64,000 nucleotides of DNA from Zygnema cylindricum (taxonomy: Eukaryota > Streptophyta > Zygnematophyceae > Zygnematales > Zygnemataceae): contig JBBHKE010003573.1 of NCBI GenBank assembly GCA_037447655.1, forward strand, positions 35,281-99,280. The letters are read 5' to 3'. Positions 63,263-64,000 of this stretch are shown here, piece by piece; positions within the stretch are counted from its first letter, which is position 1; the number at the start of each line of letters is the position of its first letter. The notes under the pieces are model-generated. The model was given only the letters and a program-made list of their open reading frames with translations, made no database searches and was not told where the DNA came from. The translations under genes were made by a program, and so were the position numbers.

Positions 63263-64000
63263 TGTAGAAACTAATGGTTTTAAAGTATTTTCTAGGTCTG
63301 AAAAGAAATAAAGAAGCCGAGGCAGTCTATCTCTAACTTCTCTCTCAAACTCTCAAACTTGTTGCAGTCACTGAGAAATTGAAGAGGAAGCTAGAGCCAT
63401 GGCTACCTAGGCTATCCTGAGGTTTCCGGGAAATTTATATTAGTTAGGGTTTATTTATTTAAAAGGTGTGTGCCGGTGACAGGAATTGATCCTTGTACCT
63501 ACCAGCCGGCAGACAGGAAATAGCCGGTAGCCTTAGCCGTTAAGTCTAGGATTAGTGTTACGTAGTATATAGTTTGATAATTATTTAATTACGTATATGT
63601 ACGATAATTCATTTAACTATAATTGATTACGTGATACATAGATCCAGTACGGATTACGGTACAGATTACGAATCAATACCGCGCATTTGTTTCGTAAGTG
63701 AAACAAATACCGCGCATGTATTTATTACGGCTACGATTAAATTACATTCTAATCGGACGGCCGCAATTAGCGCCGAGATCGCGGAGGAAGATTTCGGCGG
63801 TTTGTGGCCATCGCCACATCGGATGACGCGTGGCGAAATTACATTGGATCGTGGAATCTCCGGAGATTATGGCACCGAATCCGGATATGACATGTGTCGA
63901 CATTTAGGGCATGTCGTACAATGTCCGTACCTAAAGTACACCGAGAGCTGTACTTTTGAGTACGGAACTCAATTCTGATTGGTTCCGTACATCAGTAGAT
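63263..64000 (+). mobile_element. Copia LTR, family A-like, entering the window edge
   Basis: Starts TGTAGAAACTAATGG and follows the A LTR order: tRNA-like module (63471-63511, TGCCGG/CCGGCA), palindrome AATCTCCGGAGATT near 63858 and a GTAC dyad near 63927-63967. It inserted into the 5' LTR of element C. Its remaining part and any internal region lie beyond the window. Confidence 0.85.

Overview
The window looks like heterochromatin of a green plant or close streptophyte relative. I found no host protein gene. Everything I can identify is LTR retrotransposon, solo LTR, dispersed repeat or satellite DNA. The plant-lineage assignment rests on the copia primer-binding sites: 15 bases next to the 5' LTRs (GGTTATGGGCCCACC) match the anticodon arm of the plant-type initiator tRNA-Met, where animals differ at one base of the stem. 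A retroelement carrying a cytosine methyltransferase, a type reported before from charophyte algae and dinoflagellates, fits an early-diverging streptophyte but does not prove it.

Layout. 1-2020: non-coding, with a 22-base inverted repeat and a block found again at 13.7 kb. 2021-7350: a decayed Ty3/gypsy-type element whose polyprotein order is gag, two zinc knuckles, protease, a DNMT3-like C5-cytosine methyltransferase, then reverse transcriptase. It carries an LTR-like insertion and is cut off inside RT. 7351-12269: a reverse-strand copia element (family D) with internal deletions. 12270-12336: a satellite scrap ending in a 10-N gap. 12381-15092: 5' part of another copia element. 15093-16395: a D-like LTR. 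16396-18712: a second copy of the methyltransferase element, cut inside the methyltransferase by satellite. 18713-37345: about 17.7 kb of a 40-bp satellite in three blocks (+, -, +), with an island at 24.67-25.65 kb holding a family D fragment. 37350-64000: a nest of copia elements and solo LTRs.

The nest can be ordered. A pol fragment (40121-40212 and 46573-47328) was split by a full reverse-strand element (40213-46572, target duplication TGCTT). A second LTR begins at 47329 and was split by a nearly intact plus-strand element (48273-54708, duplication TTATT; I saw one difference between its 1041-bp LTRs). The gag following that second LTR was cut by a reverse element (from 55840), which carries a solo LTR at 59091-60257 (duplication GTTGG) and is interrupted at 63263 by another LTR running off the window.

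Most notable: (1) two retrotransposon-borne DNA methyltransferase copies; (2) copia elements primed from the anticodon arm of initiator tRNA, with the Gag reading frame starting in the LTR and running through the primer site, so the AUG opposite the tRNA anticodon is in frame; (3) paired hairpins and a tRNA-like acceptor/T-arm module in the LTRs whose stems co-vary between families; (4) a 40-bp satellite with a 14-bp palindrome that is intact in the plus blocks and broken in the inverted block. All comparisons were made by eye.
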